A stretch of DNA of 35,834 bases from NCBI GenBank assembly GCA_945949395.1, contig CAMFEK010000020.1, forward strand, positions 1 through 35,834. Reading direction: 5' to 3'. A model generated the notes under the pieces. That model searched no databases, was not told where the DNA came from, and worked only from the letters and a program-made list of their open reading frames with translations. Below, in pieces: positions 7,228-14,722 of this stretch. Position numbers and translations under genes: made by a program. The stretch's first letter is position 1. Every line of letters begins with the position of its first letter. The stretch is from an uncultured Clostridia bacterium. Lineage in GTDB: Bacteria; Bacillota; Clostridia; Christensenellales; Borkfalkiaceae.

Positions 7228-9408
7228 TTAACCGCCGATGGAGGCGAACTGCGCCGCGGTCATCGTATAGACTTTTTCGCCCATCTGCCCGTAGCCTACG
7301 GTGATGGAAAGGCTGCCATCCTCCTTCTTTTCTATCTTCGCGGTATAGCCCGCTTCCGTCAAATCGAGGATAAGCTCGCCGTTTTTGATGCTCCAGGAGC
7401 CTTCCTTCACGGTCGATTCGTAGTTCGTCCAACCGGTCGTGAGCGTGCCGTCTCCGACGATATTTAAGACGAACGGTTTGCCCTCGATGGAAGTCTCCAC
7501 TTCCAAGGCAATCTCGTTCAGCGTGCTCTTCAAACCTTCGAACTGCGCGGCGGTCATGGTATAGACCTTGTCGCCCATTTGCCCGTAGCCTATGGTGATG
7601 GTGAGGGAGCCGTCCTCCTTCTTTTCTATCGTCGCGGTATAACCCGTCTCCGCCAAATCGAGGATAAGCTCCCCTCGCGAAATCTTCCATTTGCCTTCCT
7701 TCACGGTGCTCGGATAATTCGTCCAGCCCGTGGTGAGCGTGCCGTCCTCGTTGAGATTCAACACGAACGGCTTACCCTCGATGGAAGTCTCCACCACCAA
7801 CGAGACGTCCTTTGAAACGCCCTGCAACGCCTCGAACTGCGCGGCGGTCATGGTATAAACCTTGTCGCCCATCTGCCCGTAGCCTATGGTGATAGAAAGC
7901 GTTCCGTCCTCATTCTGTTCCACCGTCGCGGGATAGCCCGCTTCCGTCAGATCGAAGGTAAGCTCACCGCGGGAAACGCGCCAAGCGCCTTCCTTCACGG
8001 TGTTCGGATAGTTCGTCCAACCCGTGGTGAGTGTGCCGTCCTCGTTGAGATTCAACACGAAGGGTTTGCCCTCGATGGAAGTCTCCACCGCCAAAGCGAT
8101 GGGCGCGGCGCTCGCCTTCAGGCTGTTGACCTGTTCCGCGGTCATGGTATAGACCTTTTCGCCCATCTGTCCGTAGTTTACGGCGATGGAAAGGCTGCCG
8201 TCCTCCTTGTTTTCTACCGTCGCGGGATAACCCGTTTCCGCCAAATCGAAATGCAGGGTATCGGCAAACGCGAACCACTTGCCTTCCTTCACGGTGTTCG
8301 GATAGTTCGTCCAGTCCGTAGTGAGCGTGCCGTCCGCTTTCAATTCCAACACGAAGGGTTTGCCCGCGATGGACGTTTCCACTTCCAGTCTGATATCTTC
8401 CGTTTCCACGGGCGTATCGGGCGTGTTGGCGGACGTATCGACGAAACTCAACGACCACTTGCCGAAGCTCTCCGTCTTGGCGCCTGCGACGTAGGAATAT
8501 CCCGTTTGGGAGACGCGAGGCTCTGCGGTAGCCGTACCCGAAAGGCTCATCATAAACCATTGATTAAAGCCGCCCGGCGTGATACATTCAAAGCCCATCA
8601 AAGAGCCGTTATTGCTCGCGAAGTTATAGCCGTAGCCGGGGGCAAGGTCGACGACGCTGTACGTCTCGTCCGGCTTATCCTCCATGGGAACGACGTCCTT
8701 TTCCTTGATCGAATAAGTGCCTCTGCCGATAAACGAGCCCGCCGCCTCTTCGTGATTCTTGGAATTGAGCGAGAATCCAGAAACGATGTAGGTGTTATCC
8801 GCAAACAACGCAAGAGACTTATAGGTAGGGCGGGAAGAGGAATCGTAGAGGAAGTATACCTCGGCGTTACCCATGATCTCCTCCGTCGTGTCGCTCGTGC
8901 CGCCGACGGTGAAGGAACCGTCCGACTGCAGAGCGAAGCTGGTGGAGCTGTACACGCTGTCGTAAATGCTTTGACGGGCGGAAGGCTCGTTGCCCGTCGT
9001 GTAATTGCCGTCTCGATAGAGGGTGCTGACGTCGGTAGTGATATCCGTTAAGGTGACGACGTTATTTTCGATCGTGTATTCGCCCTGCGTGTGGAAATGC
9101 ACCTTGGTGGCAGAATCCGTACGCTCGTAATGCGTCAATTCGTAGCTGACTTCATCGATGAGGACGAGGCAGTCGAAGGTATAGCCGTTTTCGGAAGCCG
9201 TATAGAACGCCTTTCTTACGACGTCCTTTTGCTCCTCTTCGCCGCCCGAATTGTTCTTTTTATCCTCTAATTCTTTAATGATCGCGTCCGTTCTGTTCTT
9301 ATCCCAAATGGCATACACGATACGGCTGAAAGGCGCGATGGCGATCAAGCCGACGAAAACGACGGAAGCCGCGGTGATGAGAAGTCCTTTTTTCAATTTA
9401 TCGTTCAT
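7228..9408 (-). CDS. Membrane-anchored extracellular protein with four 98-residue repeats
   Basis: The 726-residue protein starts with a basic tail and a hydrophobic helix at about 9-33 (signal anchor, no lipobox), then an acidic, Asn-rich linker and a ~300-residue region with short Thr/Asp-rich beta-type stretches. From residue 339 to the end it consists of four near-identical units, each built around VETSIEGKPF, DGTLTTGWTNY, LDLAETGY and YGQMGDKVYTMTA. Units begin at residues 339, 437, 535 and 633. The aromatic, strand-rich units suggest small beta domains, perhaps for ligand or polysaccharide binding; I do not recognise a named family. The ATG at 9408 follows GGAGG and lies 12 bp after the GH3 stop, so it is the second gene of the GH3 operon and is probably displayed beside the enzyme. 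Confidence 0.88.
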   Translation of the reverse strand: MNDKLKKGLLITAASVVFVGLIAIAPFSRIVYAIWDKNRTDAIIKELEDKKNNSGGEEEQKDVVRKAFYTASENGYTFDCLVLIDEVSYELTHYERTDSATKVHFHTQGEYTIENNVVTLTDITTDVSTLYRDGNYTTGNEPSARQSIYDSVYSSTSFALQSDGSFTVGGTSDTTEEIMGNAEVYFLYDSSSRPTYKSLALFADNTYIVSGFSLNSKNHEEAAGSFIGRGTYSIKEKDVVPMEDKPDETYSVVDLAPGYGYNFASNNGSLMGFECITPGGFNQWFMMSLSGTATAEPRVSQTGYSYVAGAKTESFGKWSLSFVDTSANTPDTPVETEDIRLEVETSIAGKPFVLELKADGTLTTDWTNYPNTVKEGKWFAFADTLHFDLAETGYPATVENKEDGSLSIAVNYGQMGEKVYTMTAEQVNSLKASAAPIALAVETSIEGKPFVLNLNEDGTLTTGWTNYPNTVKEGAWRVSRGELTFDLTEAGYPATVEQNEDGTLSITIGYGQMGDKVYTMTAAQFEALQGVSKDVSLVVETSIEGKPFVLNLNEDGTLTTGWTNYPSTVKEGKWKISRGELILDLAETGYTATIEKKEDGSLTITIGYGQMGDKVYTMTAAQFEGLKSTLNEIALEVETSIEGKPFVLNIVGDGTLTTGWTNYESTVKEGSWSIKNGELILDLTEAGYTAKIEKKEDGSLSITVGYGQMGEKVYTMTAAQFASIGG
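7231..8394 (-). repeat. Four tandem 294-bp coding repeats
   Basis: Units span 8394-8101, 8100-7807, 7806-7513 and 7512-7231; the first three are exactly 294 bp and the last is 282 bp because the protein ends there. Identity looks highest between units 2 and 3, which points to recent duplication or gene conversion and to likely copy-number change. Confidence 0.9.
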
Positions 9409-9420
9409 ATCCGTACCTCC

Positions 9421-12400
9421 TTACTCGCCCATTCTTCTTTTCTTAATGATCTGTATTACGGTATACGTTGCGCAGCCTACAAAGGCAATGCACGAGAAGA
9501 TGATACCGTCGATGATCATAAACTGCCACCAGTTCATGATGCCGACCGTGATGCCGCTCTCGTTCATCGCGCAGGAGTTCGCCACTACGTAGCATACGCG
9601 GTGAGCAGCCTGACGCATACAGTTGACGAGATGCACGTCGGTGTCCCAACCGGAATAGGTGAGCAGCTGGTTTTCCTGCGTGGTCGCGCTCGAGGAGTCG
9701 AAGGAATCCGTTCCGCCGAGAACGCCCAAAAGCGCGTCGTAAGTGCCGCGGTTATGCGCGGTGGTTGCAAGGCTGGTGTTGGTGTAGTCGGAGAGAGCGA
9801 ATCCGCGCATACCCCATTCGCCGCGGAGTATGTTCGTCATGAGACCTTCGTGCGCGCCCGTCCAGACGACGCCGACGCGGGCGAAGGAGTTCATTACGTT
9901 GTACGCGCCGCCTTCCACGACGGCATATTCAAATGCGGGGAGATATACTTCGCGCAATGCCTGTTCGTTGCCGAAGGTAGAGATGGAACGGCAGCCCGTT
10001 TCCGAATCGTTGAAGGCGAAGTGCTTGACAAATACGTAAACGCCCTTGGACTGAATACCCTTGACTTCCGCCGCGGCGATCTTGCCGCCGAGGAATCCGT
10101 CTTCGGAATAATATTCGAAGTTTCTGCCGGCATACGCAGTTCTGTGCGTGTTCATAGCGGGTCCGTAAAGACCGGAATAACCGCCCCACAGACCGTCTTC
10201 GCCGATGTGCTCGCCGACTTCCTCCATGAGTACCACGTTCCAGGTAGCCGCCATGATGTTTTCATCGGTGTATGCGCAAAGGGACTGGGCGGAACCCGTG
10301 ATGTCGGTCAATTTTGCCGAGAAGCCCTGAGGTCCGTTTTCATCGATCGTCTGAGGCTTGGAGACGGATTCGAGATATACCGTTCCGTGATAGCCCAGAC
10401 CGATGAGGTGAGCCATATCCTGATAGGAAAGCTGATCCAAAAGTTTATCCCACAGAGGATCGTCGTAATCCTTGCCCGTGAGGTCGGAGAGCACGACGCC
10501 GTTTTTCGCGTTGAGCGTAGGCATGGTTTCCCCTTCCACTTTGATCTCTTGATACTGTTTGATACCCGTCATTTCGTCCTGCATCGCTTTGGTCAATTCG
10601 ATTTGGACTTTTTCCTTGGGGAAGGTGTTCTTCCAGTCGCTACGGCTCACGTACGTGATATCCGTACCGCCGTAATAGGAAAGTTCTGCGGCAGAGAGCT
10701 GATTTTCGATCGCTTTGCCCGTAGCAGAAGATTTGGAATACTTCTCGGTATCCATGTTTTCATGCCAGGTATACACCAAAGAGGCGTCGCCCGTAGAGGT
10801 CGTTTTATGCCCTGCGGCTACCATGCCGGAGTCTCCCTGCTTGGCGAGAATGTTGTTGAGCGCGTCGTGCGCGTCTAAACCGACGGTAAGATAATAGTTC
10901 CCTTCGTCCATGATATAGGTGCCCGCACCCTTTCTGTCGTAGGTCTTGAAGGTCTCCTTATCGACGGTGATGGTGATTTTTTCGCTTTCACCCTTGTCTA
11001 ATTCCTTCGTCTTGGCAAAGCCGCAAAGCTCGATCGCGGATTTTTCGATCAGATTTTGCTTATCGTAATCGGTGTATTCGGACTGGAAGTACACTTCCAC
11101 GACGTCCTTGCCCGAATAGTTACCCGTATTCGTTACGGTGAGAGTCACGTCGATGGTCTTGTCCTTTACGTCGTACTTCACGTCGGAATATTCGAAAGTG
11201 GTATAGGAAAGTCCGTAACCGAAGGGATACGCCACGTCGGAGAGGTAATCGTATCCGGCGGTGTTGCCCGTTCCGGCTACCGCGTCGGCATATCTCGTTT
11301 CGTAATAACGGTAGCCGACGTAAATGCCTTCCTGATAGGTGTTGTAGTTCATGTTGCCGTCGAGGTTACCTTTTCTGTCCGAACCTACCATCAAGCCGCC
11401 CGCTTCGTAACGGTCGGTCGCCGGATTGTACTTAGCGCCCAAATCGCCGGCGTTCGTCCAAACGGCGCCGTAGAAATTCACCATGGCGGGGTTGGTCGTA
11501 TTGTCGTTGCAGTAGGTGTCGACGAGTCTACCGGAAGGATTTTCGTTGCCGACCAAAAGATCCGCCACGCCGTAAAGACCGACGAGTCCCGTATAGCCTA
11601 CCCAAAGAGCAGCGTCGACGTCGGAATTATTCTGCGTGAGGAAATCACATTCGAGCGGGTTCGCGGAGTTGATGAGAACGATGACCTTACCAAACTGCTT
11701 TTTCGCCTGACTGATGAGCTCGAGTTCGTTGATCGTGAGTTCGAGCGAGTTTCCGCTTCCGTTTACCGTTTCCTCGGCGTTACCCTGACTCGCCACGGAG
11801 GAGGGAAGGTCGTACATTTCGCCGCCCAGGCGGGATACGACGACGATAGCCGCGTCGTTATAATCGTTGAAGGAAGAGGTTACCCCCTTTTGAGAGGTGA
11901 GCGTAGACCAAGGAACTTCGTTTACCGTATAGGAACCCTTCACGGTGCCGTCGCCGCCGCGAATGGATTGATCCCCCTTCTTAGGGTTGGTCATGTAAGT
12001 TTCGTTTTCCGTCCAGTTCATGTACGTATCGGTATCGTTTACCTTGACCTTGGTGCGTTCTTCAAACGCAGCCTTCAAGTTGAGATAACCGTTGATGGAC
12101 GCGAGCTTGCTGCCGTATTTCGAAGTATCGAGCGTGGCGTCGATATCGGCGGAACCCGTGCCGCACACGAGCATATTCGTGCTGGAATGTCCCAAAATCG
12201 TGATTTTGGCGTCACTCTTTAAGGGGAGCGCGTTGTTGGCGTTCTTCAAGAGGACGGCGCCTTCTTCCGTGAGGCGTTCGGCGACTTCCATATCCGCTTT
12301 TTTCAAATCGGATACGTCTTCATAATCGCTCTCGAAAATGTCTTTCTTTTCCTCGTCCTCTGCCGTCTTAATGATTTTTGTCGACTTTAAGCCGAGCGCC

Positions 12401-12483
12401 TGATTGATGATCTTCGTGTAGTTGCCGGCAATGACCCAAGCAACGGAAAAGACTACGGCAAGCAAAAGACTTACTGCCGACAA
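9421..12483 (-). CDS. Domain-permuted, membrane-anchored GH3 beta-glycosidase
   Basis: In this frame the protein has 1020 residues from a TTG at 12483, but the better start is the ATG at 12529 in another frame (see 12484-12540). It begins with a membrane helix, then the GH3 alpha/beta sandwich (from about residue 62, ADMEVAERLTEEGAVLLKN), a fibronectin-III-like domain (~440-540) and, last, the TIM-barrel domain with KHFAFNDSE and the nucleophile-position Asp899 (FALSDY), ending in a second membrane helix and KKRR. The sandwich-before-barrel order is the reverse of most GH3 enzymes; reversed forms are known from rumen bacteria such as Butyrivibrio fibrisolvens BglA. It likely releases beta-linked sugars at the outer membrane face; the exact substrate cannot be read from sequence. 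It heads the operon with the repeat protein. Confidence 0.92.
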   Translation of the reverse strand: MSAVSLLLAVVFSVAWVIAGNYTKIINQALGLKSTKIIKTAEDEEKKDIFESDYEDVSDLKKADMEVAERLTEEGAVLLKNANNALPLKSDAKITILGHSSTNMLVCGTGSADIDATLDTSKYGSKLASINGYLNLKAAFEERTKVKVNDTDTYMNWTENETYMTNPKKGDQSIRGGDGTVKGSYTVNEVPWSTLTSQKGVTSSFNDYNDAAIVVVSRLGGEMYDLPSSVASQGNAEETVNGSGNSLELTINELELISQAKKQFGKVIVLINSANPLECDFLTQNNSDVDAALWVGYTGLVGLYGVADLLVGNENPSGRLVDTYCNDNTTNPAMVNFYGAVWTNAGDLGAKYNPATDRYEAGGLMVGSDRKGNLDGNMNYNTYQEGIYVGYRYYETRYADAVAGTGNTAGYDYLSDVAYPFGYGLSYTTFEYSDVKYDVKDKTIDVTLTVTNTGNYSGKDVVEVYFQSEYTDYDKQNLIEKSAIELCGFAKTKELDKGESEKITITVDKETFKTYDRKGAGTYIMDEGNYYLTVGLDAHDALNNILAKQGDSGMVAAGHKTTSTGDASLVYTWHENMDTEKYSKSSATGKAIENQLSAAELSYYGGTDITYVSRSDWKNTFPKEKVQIELTKAMQDEMTGIKQYQEIKVEGETMPTLNAKNGVVLSDLTGKDYDDPLWDKLLDQLSYQDMAHLIGLGYHGTVYLESVSKPQTIDENGPQGFSAKLTDITGSAQSLCAYTDENIMAATWNVVLMEEVGEHIGEDGLWGGYSGLYGPAMNTHRTAYAGRNFEYYSEDGFLGGKIAAAEVKGIQSKGVYVFVKHFAFNDSETGCRSISTFGNEQALREVYLPAFEYAVVEGGAYNVMNSFARVGVVWTGAHEGLMTNILRGEWGMRGFALSDYTNTSLATTAHNRGTYDALLGVLGGTDSFDSSSATTQENQLLTYSGWDTDVHLVNCMRQAAHRVCYVVANSCAMNESGITVGIMNWWQFMIIDGIIFSCIAFVGCATYTVIQIIKKRRMGE

Positions 12484-12540
12484 AACGGTAGAAAGAACGG
12501 GAATTTTTTTTCTTTGTCTGTCTGTTCATTTACTTCCTCC
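12484..12540 (-). other. Probable true GH3 start, out of frame across an A8 tract
   Basis: Leftward, GGAGG (12540-12536) stands 6 nt before ATG (12529-12527), an ideal initiation site. The codons read MNRQTKKK and then reach a run of eight A (12504-12511 on the + strand as T8). With eight A the reading leaves the GH3 frame. With seven A it continues as KIPVLSTVLSAVSLLLAVV, a textbook basic-plus-hydrophobic N-terminus joined to the GH3 frame. So the gene as written is off from its best start, or is read through slippage, or one base is miscalled. Confidence 0.8.
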
Positions 12541-12558
12541 AAAACATAATAAATAGCT

Positions 12559-12597
12559 ACTTTTTTCCCTTTTCTCCTGACCGGAGAGAAAAAAGAA
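12559..12597 (-). promoter_or_regulatory. Stem-loop in the GH3 leader
   Basis: TTTTCTCC (12570-12577) pairs imperfectly with the GGAGA-G-AAAA stretch from 12583, extended by flanking T6 and A-rich arms. It lies in the ~175-nt leader between the predicted start of transcription and the GH3 ATG. It may stabilise or attenuate the transcript. Confidence 0.35.
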
Positions 12598-12661
12598 AAA
12601 AATTACTTCCCGAATCCATCCGTAACTTTTCTGAAAAATATCGCGTTTTTTCTCTAAATCG

Positions 12662-12690
12662 TTGCTTTTTAGAAGATAAGCTGATATAAT
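12662..12690 (+). promoter_or_regulatory. Promoter of the TetR-type regulator
   Basis: TTGCTT (12662-12667), a 17-bp spacer and a perfect TATAAT (12685-12690) give a good housekeeping promoter reading right. Transcription would start near 12697, which favours the TTG at 12778 as the protein start. Confidence 0.7.
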
Positions 12691-12700
12691 CAAGATACAT

Positions 12701-12723
12701 TTGTTTCAGTATAATTCTAACAA
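12701..12723. promoter_or_regulatory. Candidate TetR-type operator shared by divergent promoters
   Basis: An imperfect 23-bp palindrome has TTGTT and AACAA as outer arms and several symmetric inner bases. It covers the -10 box of the leftward GH3 promoter and lies just after the predicted start of the rightward regulator transcript, so one bound dimer could repress both. Confidence 0.45.
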
Positions 12724-12742
12724 ACGCAAAAAAAAGTGTCAA
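12714..12742 (-). promoter_or_regulatory. Promoter of the GH3 operon
   Basis: Leftward, TTGACA (12742-12737), a 17-bp spacer containing T8, and TAGAAT (12719-12714). The -35 is perfect and the -10 differs at one base. It lies inside the regulator's own leader, a tight divergent arrangement. Confidence 0.7.
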
Positions 12743-12777
12743 TACGCAAAACATATAATGAAACAGAAAGGAGCTAT

Positions 12778-13284
12778 TTGTCTCATGAGAACAAAGGTGT
12801 AAATGAATACATCACGGACGCGCTGTTCGATTTATTAAAAGTCAAAGAGTTGAATAAGATTTCCATTCTCGAACTCATAAAAAAAGCGGGCGTATGCCGT
12901 TCTTCCTTCTACCGCAACTATTTTTACCTGGAAGACGTGATACGCATTTATTTGGACGACGTGTTTGAACGCATCCTTTCCCTCACTTCTATCAATGAAA
13001 TACGCAATCAGATCAAGAGTTTTTTTTACGAACTTTTGCAGGAGAGGGAAAAACTCGGAATTTTGGCAAAGAGAAATCTTCTCCATCTCTTGGACAAACC
13101 CATCTACCGCTTTTGCGTCAGCCAGATGACGAACTTCGGCGCGCAAGCCAACGAATACAAATCCTACTTATATGCGGGCTCCTCCACCTTTTTGATTCGA
13201 GGATGGATCCGCAACGATTTTAAGGAATCCCCCGAAAGGTTGGCGGAAATCTCGTCGGACACTTTTCGGGTTTATATTCCCTGA
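12778..13284 (+). CDS. TetR/AcrR-type transcriptional regulator
   Basis: The protein has 168 residues from the TTG at 12778, chosen because AAAGGAG lies just before it; a GTG at 12736 in the same frame would overlap the GH3 promoter. The first ~60 residues form the TetR-type helix-turn-helix, with ITDALFDLLKVKELNKISILELIKKAG followed by the recognition helix VCRSSFYRNYFYLEDV. The rest is an all-helical ligand or dimer domain with no recognisable pocket signature. The divergent GH3 operon and the shared palindrome make that operon its likely target, with autoregulation. The inducer is unknown but a sugar or glycan product would fit. Confidence 0.88.
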   Translation: MSHENKGVNEYITDALFDLLKVKELNKISILELIKKAGVCRSSFYRNYFYLEDVIRIYLDDVFERILSLTSINEIRNQIKSFFYELLQEREKLGILAKRNLLHLLDKPIYRFCVSQMTNFGAQANEYKSYLYAGSSTFLIRGWIRNDFKESPERLAEISSDTFRVYIP

Positions 13285-13293
13285 TCTCATAAA

Positions 13294-13324
13294 AAAAATT
13301 CGACCGTTTTTCGGTCGAATTTTT
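13294..13324. terminator. Bidirectional terminator between regulator and sugar kinase
   Basis: AAAAATTCGACCG (13294-13306) pairs perfectly with CGGTCGAATTTTT (13312-13324) around T5. It serves both convergent genes. Confidence 0.92.
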
Positions 13325-13326
13325 CT

Positions 13327-14415
13327 TTATCTCTTGATGTCGTAGTTCATATTCATGAGGTTGCGAATGGTCTCCGCATTGTCCTCGATGTTGGCGTCGC
13401 CGTGAATGGTATGCTTTAACACGCTGCTCGCCACGGCAAAATTGACCATATCCATAGGCTTGTATTCGTGCATCATGGCGTAGATGAGTCCGCTGGCAAA
13501 CGCGTCGCCGCCGCCCACGCGATCGAGTATGGTAAACGTGAACATTTTCGACTCGAACGTGTGCCCCTGATACCACATGAACGCCGTCAAGCTGTTTTCC
13601 GAACCGGAATGCGCGTAACGGACGTGGCGGGCGAGGCACTTGATATTCGGATAGCGCTCGATAAAGCGTTGGAATACCTCGTCCTGCTGTTCATAGGAGG
13701 GCTGTAAGGGAACGCCGTCCTTAAAGTCCCCTTTACTGTGATCGTTTTCGTCCCTCCACAAGTGATAGGGCTCGATGCCGAACAGCACGTCGACGTAGGG
13801 AAGGCACATGGTACAGTAATCTCTCGCCTCCTCCCAGGTCCAGAGGCTGCTGCGGAAGTTACCGTCGAAACTGACGATGAGTCCCTTTTGTTTGGCAATC
13901 TTCATGCAGCGGAGAATGAAATCCGCGCAGGAAGAGCAGAGCGCGGGCGTGATGCCCGAAAGGTGCAGCCAGGTATACCCCTCTAACAGGGATTCCACGT
14001 CGTAATCGGAAAAGTCGTATTCGGTGATGGCGCTGTGCTTTCTGTCGTAGGTGACCTTGCTGGCGCGAATCCCGTAGCCCGTTTCGAGATAGTACGTTCC
14101 GAGGCGGTGCGTGGGCGTCTGCCAAGGCTCCGATAAAATGACGGGCGTACAATGCACGTCGTTGGAGCGCAGCCACCGAACGGCGGATTTACCCAAAGAA
14201 TTGTTGGGCACGACGGTGAAGAAGGTGCTGTCCACGCCGAGATTGGCGAGGGCGAGCGCGATGTTCGCTTCGCTGCCGCCGTAGCTCGCCTCGAAGGAAG
14301 ACGCCATGCGAATTTTTTCGTAGTTGGGCGGCGTAAGGCGAAGCATGACTTCGCCGATGGTGATGAATCTGTGTCCCGTATCGTTGCTCTTTAAGAGCGG
14401 ATTGTAATGTTCCAT
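13327..14415 (-). CDS. kdgK: PfkB-family sugar kinase, probably 2-keto-3-deoxygluconate kinase
   Basis: The 362-residue protein has the ribokinase fold. The N-terminal part holds ITIGEVMLRLTPP and the substrate-binding YGGSEANIALALANLG, and the C-terminal PfkB signature is DRVGGGDAFASGLIYA, with the catalytic Asp in GGGD. The opening GEVMLRLTPP with GGSEANIA is typical of KDG kinases, which phosphorylate 2-keto-3-deoxygluconate on the way to pyruvate and glyceraldehyde-3-phosphate, the last steps of pectin or uronate use. No aldolase or uronate gene is nearby, so a related keto-sugar substrate is possible. It is longer than the usual ~310-340 residues. GGGGA precedes the ATG by about 7 nt. 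It is a single-gene unit with its own promoter. Confidence 0.85.
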   Translation of the reverse strand: MEHYNPLLKSNDTGHRFITIGEVMLRLTPPNYEKIRMASSFEASYGGSEANIALALANLGVDSTFFTVVPNNSLGKSAVRWLRSNDVHCTPVILSEPWQTPTHRLGTYYLETGYGIRASKVTYDRKHSAITEYDFSDYDVESLLEGYTWLHLSGITPALCSSCADFILRCMKIAKQKGLIVSFDGNFRSSLWTWEEARDYCTMCLPYVDVLFGIEPYHLWRDENDHSKGDFKDGVPLQPSYEQQDEVFQRFIERYPNIKCLARHVRYAHSGSENSLTAFMWYQGHTFESKMFTFTILDRVGGGDAFASGLIYAMMHEYKPMDMVNFAVASSVLKHTIHGDANIEDNAETIRNLMNMNYDIKR

Positions 14416-14445
14416 AAACTTTCCCCTTTTTATACTATTTTCTAT

Positions 14446-14474
14446 ATTTTAACAGAAAAAAGGAGCTATTTCAA
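14446..14474 (-). promoter_or_regulatory. Promoter of the sugar kinase gene
   Basis: Leftward, TTGAAA (14474-14469), 17-bp spacer and TAAAAT (14451-14446). The spacer overlaps the arm of the terminator at 14456-14485. TATACTATTTTCTATA at 14431-14446 abuts the -10 box and matches 14 of 16 bases of the operator seen at 29862. Confidence 0.65.
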
Positions 14475-14485
14475 GCCCCTTTTTT
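14456..14485 (-). terminator. Terminator of the purine transporter operon
   Basis: AAAAAAGG-A-GCT (14456-14467) pairs with AGC-C-CCTTTTTT (14474-14485), one A/C mismatch. Leftward it ends in T6. The operon stops at 14723, so about 240 nt of untranslated tail precede it. Confidence 0.75.
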
Positions 14486-14551
14486 ACTTTTTATCCTTGA
14501 AATTTTTCTGTAGCGAGAAAAAAGTCCGCCAAACGAAGAAAGCAATCGCAA

Positions 14552-14710
14552 GCGCGACGCCGTATTGCGGAAAAAGACGAACGCTCCCCGTTTTGAGAAA
14601 GGATTTTTTCGCAAGACAAGAAGCGCGAGGCTCGCCCGACGGGAGCTTACTTTGCGTAAGTGACCGAGGGAGAACGCATGCGCGACACAGTATTGCGGAA
14701 AAAGACGAAC
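14552..14710. repeat. Non-coding block with a 31-bp near-perfect direct repeat
   Basis: Bases 14552-14582 and 14680-14710 share a 31-bp unit containing TATTGCGGAAAAAGACGAAC and differing at only two positions. Between them lie small palindromes, CTTAC-TTTGC-GTAAG (14646-14660) and CCCG-A-CGGG. I see no credible gene in 14416-14722; short frames there lack ribosome sites. It looks like an interspersed repeat or decayed element, G+C-richer than the flanks. Confidence 0.7.
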
Positions 14711-14722
14711 TCAAAACATGAA

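Noticed and set aside
7231..8394. CRISPR-like periodic repeats
   Set aside because: Units are 294-bp in-frame coding repeats, not short repeats with unique spacers; no cas gene is present.
9601..12222. Two + strand open frames opposite the GH3 gene
   Set aside because: Codon-bias shadows; no start signals and no family resemblance.
12736..12777. GTG at 12736 as start of the TetR-type regulator
   Set aside because: It lacks a ribosome site and overlaps the GH3 promoter; the TTG at 12778 has AAAGGAG just upstream.
14484..14714. Small leftward frame of 76 codons between kinase and transporter operon
   Set aside because: No ribosome site; it overlaps the direct-repeat block.
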